34,497 nucleotides of DNA. Source: Bacillota bacterium. GTDB taxonomy: Bacteria > Bacillota > Clostridia > Lachnospirales > Lachnospiraceae. Under the pieces are notes generated by a model. It made no database searches. It saw only the letters and a list, made by a program, of their open reading frames with translations, and was not told the DNA's origin. The stretch is from positions 1 to 34,497 of the forward strand of contig JAEYRK010000039.1 of the NCBI GenBank assembly GCA_023435645.1, read 5' to 3'. The position numbers were made by a program, and so were the translations under genes. This document shows, in pieces, positions 24,215 through 32,354 of the stretch (its first letter is position 1; the number at the start of each line of letters is the position of its first letter).

Positions 24215-25732
24215 ATGCAAATAAAACATACAATTTCTGAGAACGCTTCCTTTACTTTTCATAATAATGCCATGTTCTGTATCGGTACGGGCCGCATGGG
24301 CCTTGCCCTGCAGAAGGCATACCATGACCAGCTGGCAATGGTTCAGGAGGATATTACCTTCTCCCATATCCGAGGCCATGGACTATTTACAGATGATATG
24401 GCAATCTATCAGGAATATGAGGAGAATGGAGTCAATCAAGCAGAGTACAATTTCACCTATCTGGATATGGTGATGGATGATTATCTCTCCCTCGGATTAA
24501 AGCCCTTCCTGGAACTGGGCTTCATGCCGCAGAAGCTGGCTTCCGGCACCCAGACGATCTTCTATTGGAAGGGGAATGTAACCCCACCGAAGGATTATGG
24601 GAAGTGGGCTGACCTGATTAAAGCCACGCTAAGTCACTTAATAGACCGGTATGGCCGGGAGGAGGTTATCCTCTGGCCAATCGAGGTATGGAACGAGCCA
24701 AATCTACCCGGCTTTTGGAAGGGTGCTGATATGCAGGAATACTTCAAGCTATATGAGGTCTCTGCCAGGGCGGTTAAGGAAGTGGATCCTGCGTTTCGTG
24801 TCGGAGGACCCGCCATCTGCGGTGTCGACGATGAACGCTGGCTTAGGGAATTTTTAGCTCATTGTGTGGAGGAAAAGCTTCCCCTTGATTTTGTTACACG
24901 CCATGCATATGCCACAGAGCTGCCGGACCGTGTCGGTCATTATGATTATCAGAAGCTTCGCAGTCCCAGAGCAATGCTGGATGAGCTTCGTGTCAGTCGC
25001 ACGATTATAGACAGCTTTCCTGAATATCAGGGAATGGAGATGCATATCACTGAGTTTAATACCTCTTATACCCCGAGAAACCCAATCCATGACACAAACC
25101 TGAACGCAGCCTATATCGCCAGACTCTTAAGTGAAATGGGGGATACCAGTGCCTCCTATTCCTATTGGACCTTCGGAGATATCTTTGAGGAGGCCGGAGT
25201 CGCCTTCACCCCGTTCTCCGGGTGTTTTGGCCTGGTGGCAAACGGTATGATCCGTAAACCAACCTTCTGGGCCTTCTCCTTCTTCCGTCAGCTGAGGGGG
25301 GTAGGTGTTGCTCGGGATGAAAATTATGTTCTGACCAAGGATACTGACGGAACCCTGCACGGCATTGCTTGGAATCCGGTTGAAGAGATATCGGAGCCCT
25401 CCGACCTGGAGCTATCCCTGACAATCTCTGCTCCTGATGGAACCTATGCCCTGATCCATAAGCTGGTGGATGAGGAGCTATGTAATCCTCTGAAGGTATG
25501 GCTGGATCTCGGATCTCCCAAAAATCCTTCCAAAGAGCAGCTGGAGCTGATCCGCTCCTGTTCTTTGCCCCAGGTAACTACCAAGAAAATCGAGGTAACA
25601 GATGGTACCCACACCATACCACTCCACCTCTCCCGAAATGCGCTTCTTTACTTCCAGCTTCACAGGATTACCCCCGAGGTGGATCGTGGCTTCCAACCCG
25701 AACGGATTCAAGGAGCGCAGGACTATCATTAA
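24215..25732 (+). CDS. xynB: GH39 beta-xylosidase
   Basis: Retaining glycosidase that releases xylose from xylo-oligosaccharides. The catalytic acid/base is in EVWNEPNLPGFW (Glu161) and the nucleophile in MHITEFNTSY (Glu280), matching the spacing in characterised GH39 xylosidases. After the barrel, a beta-sandwich accessory domain begins near 355 and completes 505 residues, the usual size. There is no signal peptide, so it acts on imported oligomers in the cytoplasm. GGAAGGAG lies about 10 nt before the ATG. It is monocistronic and has no transporter or other xylan gene nearby. A related alpha-L-iduronidase-like or arabinosidase activity is possible but less likely in this organism type. Confidence 0.92.
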   Translation: MQIKHTISENASFTFHNNAMFCIGTGRMGLALQKAYHDQLAMVQEDITFSHIRGHGLFTDDMAIYQEYEENGVNQAEYNFTYLDMVMDDYLSLGLKPFLELGFMPQKLASGTQTIFYWKGNVTPPKDYGKWADLIKATLSHLIDRYGREEVILWPIEVWNEPNLPGFWKGADMQEYFKLYEVSARAVKEVDPAFRVGGPAICGVDDERWLREFLAHCVEEKLPLDFVTRHAYATELPDRVGHYDYQKLRSPRAMLDELRVSRTIIDSFPEYQGMEMHITEFNTSYTPRNPIHDTNLNAAYIARLLSEMGDTSASYSYWTFGDIFEEAGVAFTPFSGCFGLVANGMIRKPTFWAFSFFRQLRGVGVARDENYVLTKDTDGTLHGIAWNPVEEISEPSDLELSLTISAPDGTYALIHKLVDEELCNPLKVWLDLGSPKNPSKEQLELIRSCSLPQVTTKKIEVTDGTHTIPLHLSRNALLYFQLHRITPEVDRGFQPERIQGAQDYH

Positions 25733-25766
25733 TCTTTTCCACTCTTATCAGAGCAGTAAATAATAA

Positions 25767-25838
25767 AATAGAGAATAAGGTCCATACTCTATGGGTTTGC
25801 CAATTGGTGTAGGAGCTTATTCTCTATTATGTTTTTTT
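25767..25838 (+). terminator. Large bidirectional terminator with sub-hairpins
   Basis: A perfect 13-bp stem AATAGAGAATAAG (25767-25779) / CTTATTCTCTATT (25816-25828) is followed by ATGTTTTTTT. The 36-nt loop contains CCATA-CTC-TATGG (25782-25794) and the palindrome CCAATTGG (25800-25807), so a branched fold is possible. On the minus strand it is followed by TTTTATTATTT and can end the convergent ABC operon. Confidence 0.82.
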
Positions 25839-25876
25839 GGCAACCGCAAGATATACCGCTATCATCTTATGATTTC

Positions 25877-26623
25877 TTAATTATTAACCATTGCTCTTTT
25901 GTTCACCCACCAACTCAAGCCAAAGAACAGACAGGCAGTTAGTAGACCCGTGAAATAAAAGGTATAGGGCTGAGCCTTGTTCAGGCCAAAGACCGTCCCA
26001 AACATAAATCCAACGAATCTGCTGATTTCACCCTGGGCGAACGTTGCATCCACAACAGGAAGTACAAAAAATATACTCGCAGGTAATCCGACAGAGACTG
26101 CCAACTTCGCCGCCTTGTTCATCCTGTATTATGCCGAAGTAATAAAGTATCCAATAGAGAAGGCTATGATATAAACACAGAAAGTGAATACAAGGGCTTC
26201 CAAATTCCTCTGCAAAAGACCAAACTCCTTCGTCCCATGAGAAAAGAACTCTTCATACAGTCCGTTAATTCTAAACGATTCTTTATCGCCAGATTTCATA
26301 ATGCTAACAAAGATTCGGTCAATAGCCATCATACCGAAGGATAGTGTCACTGCTGTCATCATCCTTCCCAAGAACATGGTCCTGCGAGATATCCCATTCT
26401 GTAGCAGCATAAGAAAGGTTTCCTTAAAGGAATTCAGACCAATGACGAAGAGAAAGATCACAGTGGATAGTTCTATACCTCCCGAGCTTTGGAAATTAGT
26501 TCCCTCCATGATGGAGGTTGATACCCCAAAGAATATATATACCAATACTACAACCAAATAATAAATCATAACTGAGTTTTTGTATTCCCTCAGCTGATAT
26601 TTATAAGTCGCCTTAAGATTCAT
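25877..26623 (-). pseudogene. ABC permease split by one in-frame stop codon
   Basis: Two open segments lie in the same frame: 26129-26623 (164 residues, ends YFITSA) and 25877-26122 (81 residues, begins MNKAAKLAVSVG). They are separated only by TAA TAC AGG. Joined, they give a permease of about 248 residues with six TM helices. In related GntR-linked permeases, as I recall them, the GYFIT...YYRMNK region is continuous, which suggests that a Tyr codon became TAA. The first part carries four TM, the second two. Readthrough, or reinitiation at the ATG (only CAGG before it), could still give product, so it may be a recent pseudogene or a functional split. A sequencing error must be excluded. The ATPase lies 13 bp upstream. 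Confidence 0.8.
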
Positions 26624-26636
26624 ACGTCATCCCTCC

Positions 26637-27485
26637 CTATACATTCGTCAGCTGGACAAACAGCTTCTGTAGATCCATCTTCGAAACCTCAATATCCTCC
26701 GGTATGTTGGCCCGATCCAAATCTCCAAGGATATATGCTGACTTCAGACCTCCTAGACTGTCTGTTCCAATCACAGTTTTACCAAGGATGTAGCTGTCAA
26801 TCTTGGATGTGGCTCCGGACACGGTATAACCCTTAGAAAGAAGCTCCTCCCTGGTTTCATCCCTAATAATTCTTCCCTTCTTGATGATCATGACATTTTC
26901 AATGACATTGGAAACCTCCTCGATCAAGTGGGTGGATATCACGATAGTGCAGGGAGCATTACTGTACTTCTCAATCAATAGGCGATAAAACACTTCTCTG
27001 TGATTCGCATCCAGGCCTAGAACAGGCTCATCCAGAAGGATATAAGGTATATTGACCGATAAAGCAATAATCACTTTAAAAATTGATCTGTAGCCCGTGG
27101 ATAAGGATCTCACAGCTTTATCCGTATTAAGCTCAAACACTTCAGAGATATGCCTCGCATACTCCATATCAAAGCCAGGATAGAAGTTACCGGTCCATCG
27201 AAAAATATCCTTAATCTTTGCTTTTTCCGGGTAATAATCCTTCTCGCTCATCAGATAGATTTTTTGCTGAGCCATATCATTCTCTCTGGCGGGCAGGCCA
27301 TCGATCAATACCTCTCCCTCCGATGCAAAAATACGATTCGAAATAATATTCAACAATGTGGTCTTTCCGGCACCGTTTCTCCCCAATAAGCCGTAGATCT
27401 TATTCTCCTCGAATTTGAGACTTACATGATCCAGAGCGCAGGTGCTTCCATAATTCTTAGTGACATTTTTTACCTCAATACTCAT
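26637..27485 (-). CDS. ABC transporter ATP-binding protein (GntR-linked)
   Basis: The 282 residues have Walker A GRNGAGKTT (about 35-43), the variant signature LSTGYRSIFKVIIALS, Walker B YILLDEPVLGLDA and H-loop STHLIEE. A C-terminal domain of about 70 residues follows. The start overlaps the GntR stop by 4 bp, and the split permease follows 13 bp later. It differs from both ATPases of the 20729-24027 operon, so this is a separate system. If the permease is dead, this ATPase lacks its partner. Confidence 0.9.
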   Translation of the reverse strand: MSIEVKNVTKNYGSTCALDHVSLKFEENKIYGLLGRNGAGKTTLLNIISNRIFASEGEVLIDGLPARENDMAQQKIYLMSEKDYYPEKAKIKDIFRWTGNFYPGFDMEYARHISEVFELNTDKAVRSLSTGYRSIFKVIIALSVNIPYILLDEPVLGLDANHREVFYRLLIEKYSNAPCTIVISTHLIEEVSNVIENVMIIKKGRIIRDETREELLSKGYTVSGATSKIDSYILGKTVIGTDSLGGLKSAYILGDLDRANIPEDIEVSKMDLQKLFVQLTNV

Positions 27486-27895
27486 TTCTCAAACCCTCTT
27501 TCCAGCATAGCTATGATTTCTTCCTTGGTTAATTGAAGGCGTTTCGCCTCCGCAACCAGGTTGCTTACAAAATGATCATAAAATAATTTCTTCCTCTTAC
27601 TCCCCAGCTGATCCACTGCACCCACCGCAACAAACATACCTAACCCCCGTTTCTTATATAATATTCCTTCCTCTACCAGCATAGATATCCCCTTCAATGC
27701 TGTCGCCGGATTGATCCGATAGGTGGTAGAGAACTCCGTGATTGAGGGTATCTGGCTATCCTCTTCATATGCTCCGGTTAATATAGCATCTTCAATACCC
27801 TCAGCAATCTGGATAAAAATAGGGCGCTCACCATCAAAGTCTAGCAGCATTTGTGCCCTCCCTTCTCCAGGTTCTATTTCCTGGCCCTTGTTCAT
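27482..27895 (-). CDS. GntR-family regulator, YtrA subfamily
   Basis: The 137-residue protein is a winged helix (about 20-95: IFIQIAEGIEDAILTGAYEEDS, IPSITEFSTTYRINPATALKG, KKRGLGMFVA) with a short helical tail. It has no effector domain, as in YtrA. First gene of the GntR-ATPase-permease operon. A very good promoter lies upstream (27951-27979), with a dyad ATTAGT-N10-ACTAAT (27925-27946) directly downstream of the -10, well placed for autorepression. An N-terminal extension of about 14 residues before the HTH is slightly unusual. Confidence 0.9.
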   Translation of the reverse strand: MNKGQEIEPGEGRAQMLLDFDGERPIFIQIAEGIEDAILTGAYEEDSQIPSITEFSTTYRINPATALKGISMLVEEGILYKKRGLGMFVAVGAVDQLGSKRKKLFYDHFVSNLVAEAKRLQLTKEEIIAMLERGFEK

Positions 27896-27924
27896 TAACT
27901 ATAACCTCGTTACATCTTCGGTTG

Positions 27925-27979
27925 ATTAGTCAAGTAACTAACTAATACAGAGTATATACCGCCATTTTTATATTGTCAA
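27925..27979 (-). promoter_or_regulatory. Promoter and putative operator of the GntR-ABC operon
   Basis: Minus-strand TTGACA (27974-27979), a 17-bp spacer, then TATACT (27951-27956). The inverted repeat ATTAGT (27925-27930) / ACTAAT (27941-27946) covers roughly the transcription start. This is a classic repressor position. Confidence 0.75.
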
Positions 27980-28029
27980 TATAAAAAATGGATTATTTTC
28001 ACTTTTTTGAAAAAAATTTTAAAAAGTAC

Positions 28030-28070
28030 TTTACCTGTCGTAGTAGTTGTGCTATACTTCAAGTACTACG
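28030..28070 (+). promoter_or_regulatory. Promoter and dyad of the PadR-HAAS operon
   Basis: TTTACC (28030-28035), a 17-bp spacer, then TATACT (28053-28058). A perfect inverted repeat CGTAGTA (28039-28045) / TACTACG (28064-28070) brackets the -10 box and is a likely autoregulatory operator. Confidence 0.7.
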
Positions 28071-28134
28071 ATAGATGAAGTAGTTGAGTAGATGGTCCGC
28101 GCACCCATCTTCTTAAGGTAAGGAGGGCTCAAAG

Positions 28135-28479
28135 ATGATCAGCAGTGATGTGATCAGGGGATATAATGATACGATCATCCTATTCTTCCTCCTGGAGGGT
28201 GAATCCTATGGTTACGAAATATCCAAGAACATTAAGGAAAAGTCCGAGGGCAAATACATCATGAAGGAGACGACCCTATATTCCGCATTCAACCGACTGG
28301 AGAACAGCGGATATATCGAATCCTTCTATGGTGAGGAGTCCTACGGAAAAAGACGAACCTATTACAGAATCACAGCCTCAGGAATTGCTTATTACAAGGA
28401 GAAATGCGAAGAATGGGAATTAACCAAGGATGTAATTAATCGATTTATTAAGGAGTGGAATGAATCATGGAAACAATAA
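28135..28479 (+). CDS. PadR-family transcriptional regulator
   Basis: The 114 residues show the PadR winged helix: ILFFLLEGESYGYEISKNI, then ETTLYSAFNRLENSGYIESF, and the wing GKRRTYYRITASGIAYYKE. A short C-terminal helix serves for dimerisation (subfamily 2 size). AGGAGG lies about 9 nt before the ATG. The last 13 bp overlap the HAAS gene, so the two are co-translated. PadR proteins repress their own operons, and the dyad around the -10 box fits this. Confidence 0.92.
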   Translation: MISSDVIRGYNDTIILFFLLEGESYGYEISKNIKEKSEGKYIMKETTLYSAFNRLENSGYIESFYGEESYGKRRTYYRITASGIAYYKEKCEEWELTKDVINRFIKEWNESWKQ

Positions 28480-29444
28480 GAGTATATCTGGACAATATGT
28501 TTTCTGCATTACCGAAGACAGCACAGATGACTGAATTGAAGAGCAATATCTTAAATAATATGGAAGAAAAATATAACGAGCTGAAGGCAGCAGGTAAGTC
28601 CGAAAATGAGGCAATTGGAATTGTCATCTCGGAATTTGGGAATATTGATGAGCTGGTGAGTGAGCTAGGAATCAAGAAGGAAGAGGATACAAATTCTTAT
28701 CCCATGATTACCAGGGAAGAGACATACTCCTACCTGAAAATCAAGAAGAGGATGGGGCTACAGATCGGTCTGGGTGTGTTCCTATGTATCCTTGCTGCGG
28801 CAGTACTCATTCTGATGAATAAGCTGTTTGATGACGGTGTATTCGGTGCAGGCTTCGTGGAGGACCGAGGATCGATTCTAAGTCTGATTCCCTTATTTCT
28901 GCTGGTGGCAGTTGCTGTCGGAATCTTTATCTATTCTGCTATGGACTTCGAGAAGTATCAATATATAGAGAAAGGTGTGTCCCTACCTGCCGGAGTCAAG
29001 GCTGAACTGAGGAAAATGTATGATGACTTTAACCGTACTTACTTCATCAGCGTAATCACAGGCGTTTGCCTCCTGATTCTCTCCCCTGTTTCACTGCTCC
29101 TTACCACCTTCATGGGAGAAGGCAGGTCACAGTATGGAGTTGTAATTTTGCTTGGGATTGCTGCTATTGCAGTTTATGATTTCATATATTTTGGCTGTAT
29201 CCGTGAGAGCTATTGCCGTCTTTTGCAAATCGGAGAATATGGTCCAAGACAAAGCAGTAAGGAAGAACGGGTTATCGGAGCCGTTGCCTCCATCGTATGG
29301 CCTTTGGCAGCAGCCATCTTTCTATTATGCGGCTTTGCTTTTAACCTATGGGGCAAGGCATGGATTGTATTCCCAATCACGGGTATCTTATTTGGCATGT
29401 TCTGTGCTGCATATAACATCATTCGTGGCAATGAGCAACGATAG
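28467..29444 (+). CDS. HAAS/DUF1700-domain membrane protein
   Basis: The N-terminal 75 residues are a helical HAAS-type (permease-prefix or DUF1700) domain: an alpha-helical stretch with EAIGIVISEFGNIDELVSELG. TM segments follow near 100-120, 140-160, 190-215, 220-245, 270-290 and 298-318. HAAS domains paired with PadR regulators are a known Firmicute combination, thought to couple a membrane signal to the regulator. AAGGAGTGG within padR precedes the ATG. It is the last gene, with a strong terminator 60 bp on. The signal sensed is unknown. Confidence 0.82.
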   Translation: METIRVYLDNMFSALPKTAQMTELKSNILNNMEEKYNELKAAGKSENEAIGIVISEFGNIDELVSELGIKKEEDTNSYPMITREETYSYLKIKKRMGLQIGLGVFLCILAAAVLILMNKLFDDGVFGAGFVEDRGSILSLIPLFLLVAVAVGIFIYSAMDFEKYQYIEKGVSLPAGVKAELRKMYDDFNRTYFISVITGVCLLILSPVSLLLTTFMGEGRSQYGVVILLGIAAIAVYDFIYFGCIRESYCRLLQIGEYGPRQSSKEERVIGAVASIVWPLAAAIFLLCGFAFNLWGKAWIVFPITGILFGMFCAAYNIIRGNEQR

Positions 29445-29504
29445 CTGTAAATCGTTTGACCAGACCTCTTTAGGATCACAGGAAGTAAATATATCTAACG
29501 AAAA

Positions 29505-29547
29505 AAACCAGGCCTTTAGGACCCCTCCTAAGCCTGGTTTTATTTTC
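29505..29547 (+). terminator. Bidirectional terminator between the HAAS and GNAT genes
   Basis: AAACCAGGC (29505-29513) pairs with GCCTGGTTT (29532-29540), extended by TTAGG/CCTAA. The plus strand runs into TATTTTCC. On the minus strand a run of T follows (A-run at 29501-29507). Confidence 0.9.
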
Positions 29548-29573
29548 CCTCAATCGTTTCTCTTTTATAGCTT

Positions 29574-30131
29574 CTATCGTCCCTGTGCCGGTGTGCCCTG
29601 CTGCCATTCCTCAGCAAGTATTGCATAGTGATAGCTATCCTGCCAGAGAGGCTTTCCGTCACTGTCAGTTTTGAAGTAGATATTCTTAAGCTCATGGCCT
29701 TCTCTTCTCATATGCAAACGTTCCAAGAGCTTCCAGGAAGCATCATTCTCCGGGTTACAGCTTGCCACCACTCTTCTGACATTCTCCTCCCGAAACCCAT
29801 AGTCAAGCAATGCCCTGGCAGCTTCCGTGGCATATCCAAACCCATGATAATGCCGGTGAAATACATAGCCCAGCTCCCAGGTGCCATAATCTCTCTTAGA
29901 AAAATATAAATTACCGATTAATTTACCGGATTCTCGCAGGCAAACTGCCAGGAATTCATTGTTTTTGGATCTTCTGACCGCTTCCAGCCTGCATTGTTCC
30001 CTTGTATAGGGAGGATAGGGTTCATACCTTACTACCTCTTCATCTGAAAGGTATTCATACAAATCCTCGAAATCCTCCGGTTGAAACCGTCGAAGCAAAA
30101 CTCTTGGGGTTGATAAATTCAATCTTTGCAT
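29574..30131 (-). CDS. GNAT acetyltransferase, RimJ/RimL type
   Basis: The 185-residue protein begins LSTPRVLLRRFQPEDFEDLYEYLSDEEVVRY, the standard start of RimL-like proteins. The acetyl-CoA pyrophosphate loop is HYHGFGYATEA, and the C-terminal ENVRRVVASCNPENDASWKLLERL carries the conserved NxxS region. It probably acetylates an amino group on a small molecule or a protein; the substrate is unknown. GGAGG sits 6 nt before the ATG. It is monocistronic, converging on the HAAS gene with a shared terminator. Confidence 0.92.
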   Translation of the reverse strand: MQRLNLSTPRVLLRRFQPEDFEDLYEYLSDEEVVRYEPYPPYTREQCRLEAVRRSKNNEFLAVCLRESGKLIGNLYFSKRDYGTWELGYVFHRHYHGFGYATEAARALLDYGFREENVRRVVASCNPENDASWKLLERLHMRREGHELKNIYFKTDSDGKPLWQDSYHYAILAEEWQQGTPAQGR

Positions 30132-30467
30132 CGCTATCCTCCAAGCTATGTATTGACTTCTTCTATGGACCTATGGCTTAGCAAACCAAATCCATCCTAT
30201 CCTATAGGGATGGAATCAGTAACGCCTATGATAACACTACCTGTAGAACATGTCTCCGTATAAAATACACAGAGTAAGTGCTGCTGGTTGTAAAAATGTA
30301 AGCGGCTATTGTCTCCCTCGCATCCCCACATAGGAACGCCAGAGTATACTTATGATTGGCAGGATAAGTGCGCCCAGAAAATCGGCACACATATCCGTAC
30401 CAAAGATTAGCGCTCTGAGGATAAATTGAATGGGGCTTAGCTTTGAACTAACCTCATTGATTAACGT
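30132..30467. other. Intergenic region between the GNAT gene and ppa
   Basis: No convincing gene. It contains a small imperfect hairpin TCCATCC.../...GGGATGGA (30191-30214) without a T-run. There is also a 50-codon minus-strand stretch in frame with the ppa stop (about 30316-30467), hydrophobic but with no start codon and Shine-Dalgarno in good position. I saw no clear terminator for ppa here. Confidence 0.5.
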
Positions 30468-31013
30468 TTATCGTTTTACCCGGTCTCCAAATTTGTCATT
30501 ATAGTGACCGATACAATACTCTATAATCCTAGCGGCATCCTCAGGACCTCCTAATTCATTCACCGCGGTTTCCTTATTCTCCAATTCCTTATATACACTG
30601 AAGAAATGTCTCATCTCATTGAAGACATGCTGGGGTAGCTCATCTATATTATGATAAATATTATAATTGGGATCATTATAGGGTATTGCAATAATCTTCT
30701 CATCGCCCATCCCATTGTCAATCATGTTTATTACCCCGATCGGATAGCATCTGACAAGCGTCAGAGGATCAATCGACTCGGAGCAGAGCACCAGCACATC
30801 CAAGGGATCCAGATCATCCCCGTAGGTTCTAGGAATAAAGCCATAATTCGCCGGGTAGTGAGTGGAGGTATAAAGAATACGGTCCAGTATGATATGACCT
30901 GTTTCCTTATCCAATTCATACTTCTTCTTGCTGCCCTTCGTTATCTCAATTACTGCTACGAAATCCTCCGGATTGATGCGTTCCGGATTGATATCATGCC
31001 AAATATTACTCAT
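30468..31013 (-). CDS. ppa: Inorganic pyrophosphatase, family I
   Basis: Hydrolyses pyrophosphate to phosphate, pulling biosynthetic reactions forward. The signature YGDDLDPLDVLVL holds the metal-binding Asp67, Asp69 and Asp72. Supporting motifs are KGSKKKYELDKETG (phosphate-binding Lys and Glu) and YPANYGFIPRTYG. The 181-residue length is normal for soluble bacterial family I. AGAGG lies 8 nt before the ATG. Its promoter is about 260 bp upstream (31272-31300), leaving a long leader of about 250 nt whose role is unknown. Confidence 0.96.
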   Translation of the reverse strand: MSNIWHDINPERINPEDFVAVIEITKGSKKKYELDKETGHIILDRILYTSTHYPANYGFIPRTYGDDLDPLDVLVLCSESIDPLTLVRCYPIGVINMIDNGMGDEKIIAIPYNDPNYNIYHNIDELPQHVFNEMRHFFSVYKELENKETAVNELGGPEDAARIIEYCIGHYNDKFGDRVKR

Positions 31014-31271
31014 CTCAAAGTCCTCTCTTCCTATCTGTTCCTATTTCCAGTGCCTCATAGGATTACCAAGCCGATTTAACAGCCTACAGATTCCTTGCAG
31101 CTGTTCCTTTCAGAAGCTATGGATCGTCTGCGTCATAACCCTTCCTCTCTATGGCTGATCTTCTATCATGCTCCGACTGTTCATCTATCATCAATAGAGC
31201 AGCTTTCCAATGAATCATGCCCTTAAAGCCACTCTCTCATCCATTGAAACCGACTTGATTTCCAAGAAATA

Positions 31272-31300
31272 ATCTTATGAGATATCATAGTTTTTGTCAA
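31272..31300 (-). promoter_or_regulatory. Promoter of ppa
   Basis: Minus-strand TTGACA (31295-31300), a 17-bp spacer, then TAAGAT (31272-31277). The leader to ppa is about 250 nt (31014-31265). Within it, 31198-31209 (GAGCAGCTTTCC) resembles part of the neighbouring repeat unit. Confidence 0.7.
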
Positions 31301-31306
31301 TATAAT

Positions 31307-31528
31307 TCAGTCACTGTCCAATCTATACCATAACCAGCCCATGATCAATCACTGTCTTGTTCTAGCTTACCATGACTATCCAGAGCTTACTTTCAATCAC
31401 CGTTCTGCTCTAGCTTTCCATCACGATCCAGACCTATGTTTCTAACACTGTCCTGCTCAGCTTTCCACCTCTATCCGGAGCTTTCTTTCAGTCACTGATC
31501 TGCTCTGGCTTTCCATCACTGCCCATGA
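31307..31528. repeat. Degenerate 48-bp tandem repeat array
   Basis: Units start at 31307, 31345, 31393, 31441 and 31488. The spacings are 38, 48, 48 and 47 bp. The shared core reads roughly TCARTCACTGTYCTGCTCTA and then GCTTTCCATCAC. It ends 4 bp before the terminator of the yxlG-like gene and begins 7 bp from the -35 of the ppa promoter. It contains no ORF, and spacers are not unique, so it is not a CRISPR. Confidence 0.85.
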
Positions 31529-31531
31529 CGA

Positions 31532-31573
31532 TAAAAAAGGTACAGACAGGCCTTATCACCTATAATCTGTACC
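31532..31573 (-). terminator. Intrinsic terminator of the yxlEFG-like operon
   Basis: GGTACAGA (31539-31546) pairs with TCTGTACC (31566-31573). On the minus strand it is followed by TTTTTTATCG. Confidence 0.85.
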
Positions 31574-31589
31574 CTAATTATTAATTCTT

Positions 31590-32354
31590 CTATAGTTTTT
31601 TCTTATGAAACAAGGAGATAGCGGCTGCCATGGACCCGACGATCCATCCTATGGTTATCAGTATCGGCCATAGAGCATCAGCCGGCGACAGGCTTCCGGT
31701 TAAAAACATCGTATTATGGGACGACAGATAGATTGGATTGAACTTCTCCATGGACGGGAAAATATTCAACAGCAGTAACCCGGCCAATGCTGTTGCTGTC
31801 AAAATCAATCCACCAAAGCTTCCTCCTGTCAGTATACTGGACAGCAGGATCAATGCCAGTAGGAAGGCCCCGAACAGCCACAAGCAGAATAAGGAGAATA
31901 TAAGATTAGTAATCCCTGAGGTATCAAACAGGTACATCGTATAACCCTGATTAACAACACCGGCAAGGGCTATGGCAATTGTCCATACCGCCAAAGAGGC
32001 CGTATACTTTGACAGGAGCACGGTATGCCTTCCGAGTCCCTTCGCCAGTACTATGACCAAGGTCCCTCTGGTCAGCTCATTTGAAATCATACCACCGAAT
32101 ACCAACAGGATTACAACGACTCCTATCTGGGCTATATTTTTGAAAAATTGAGCATAGGCATCCATGGCAGTCGGTTCCGGTATTGTGATAACCATGCCCT
32201 GCATTTCCATTCCGGACAGGATCTCCGGTAGCAGTTTGGCTGACAGAGGACTCATCAGACCAAAGAGAAAGAATACCGAGAGAAGGATCAAAATGCGGTA
32301 AGTACGGAGCTGCTCTATTAGTTCTTTCTTCACAAAAGCCATATAACCCTTCAT
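31590..32354 (-). CDS. ABC-2 type permease (YxlG-like)
   Basis: The 254-residue protein begins MKGYMAFVKKELIEQLRTYR, the cytoplasmic amphipathic start of ABC-2 permeases. About six TM segments follow (near 22-40, 75-95, 118-138, 155-178, 182-205, 228-247), with a conserved-type GGMISNELTRGTLVIVLAKG coupling region after the second. It overlaps the ATPase stop by 4 bp. With the PLDc_N protein and ATPase it forms a yxlE-yxlF-yxlG-like set. In Bacillus this set is tied to sigma-Y. The transported substrate is unknown. Confidence 0.83.
   Translation of the reverse strand: MKGYMAFVKKELIEQLRTYRILILLSVFFLFGLMSPLSAKLLPEILSGMEMQGMVITIPEPTAMDAYAQFFKNIAQIGVVVILLVFGGMISNELTRGTLVIVLAKGLGRHTVLLSKYTASLAVWTIAIALAGVVNQGYTMYLFDTSGITNLIFSLFCLWLFGAFLLALILLSSILTGGSFGGLILTATALAGLLLLNIFPSMEKFNPIYLSSHNTMFLTGSLSPADALWPILITIGWIVGSMAAAISLFHKKKL

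Noticed and set aside
29152..29628. Plus-strand ORF of 158 codons across the HAAS terminator
   Set aside because: Runs out of frame through the HAAS gene and through a strong terminator; composition is not protein-like.
30316..30467. Hydrophobic open stretch in frame after the ppa stop
   Set aside because: No start codon with a ribosome site in good position; only about 28 residues follow the single Met. Readthrough of ppa is not supported.
31307..31528. CRISPR array
   Set aside because: The whole 48-bp unit is degenerate, there is no alternation of constant repeats with unique spacers, and no cas genes are present.
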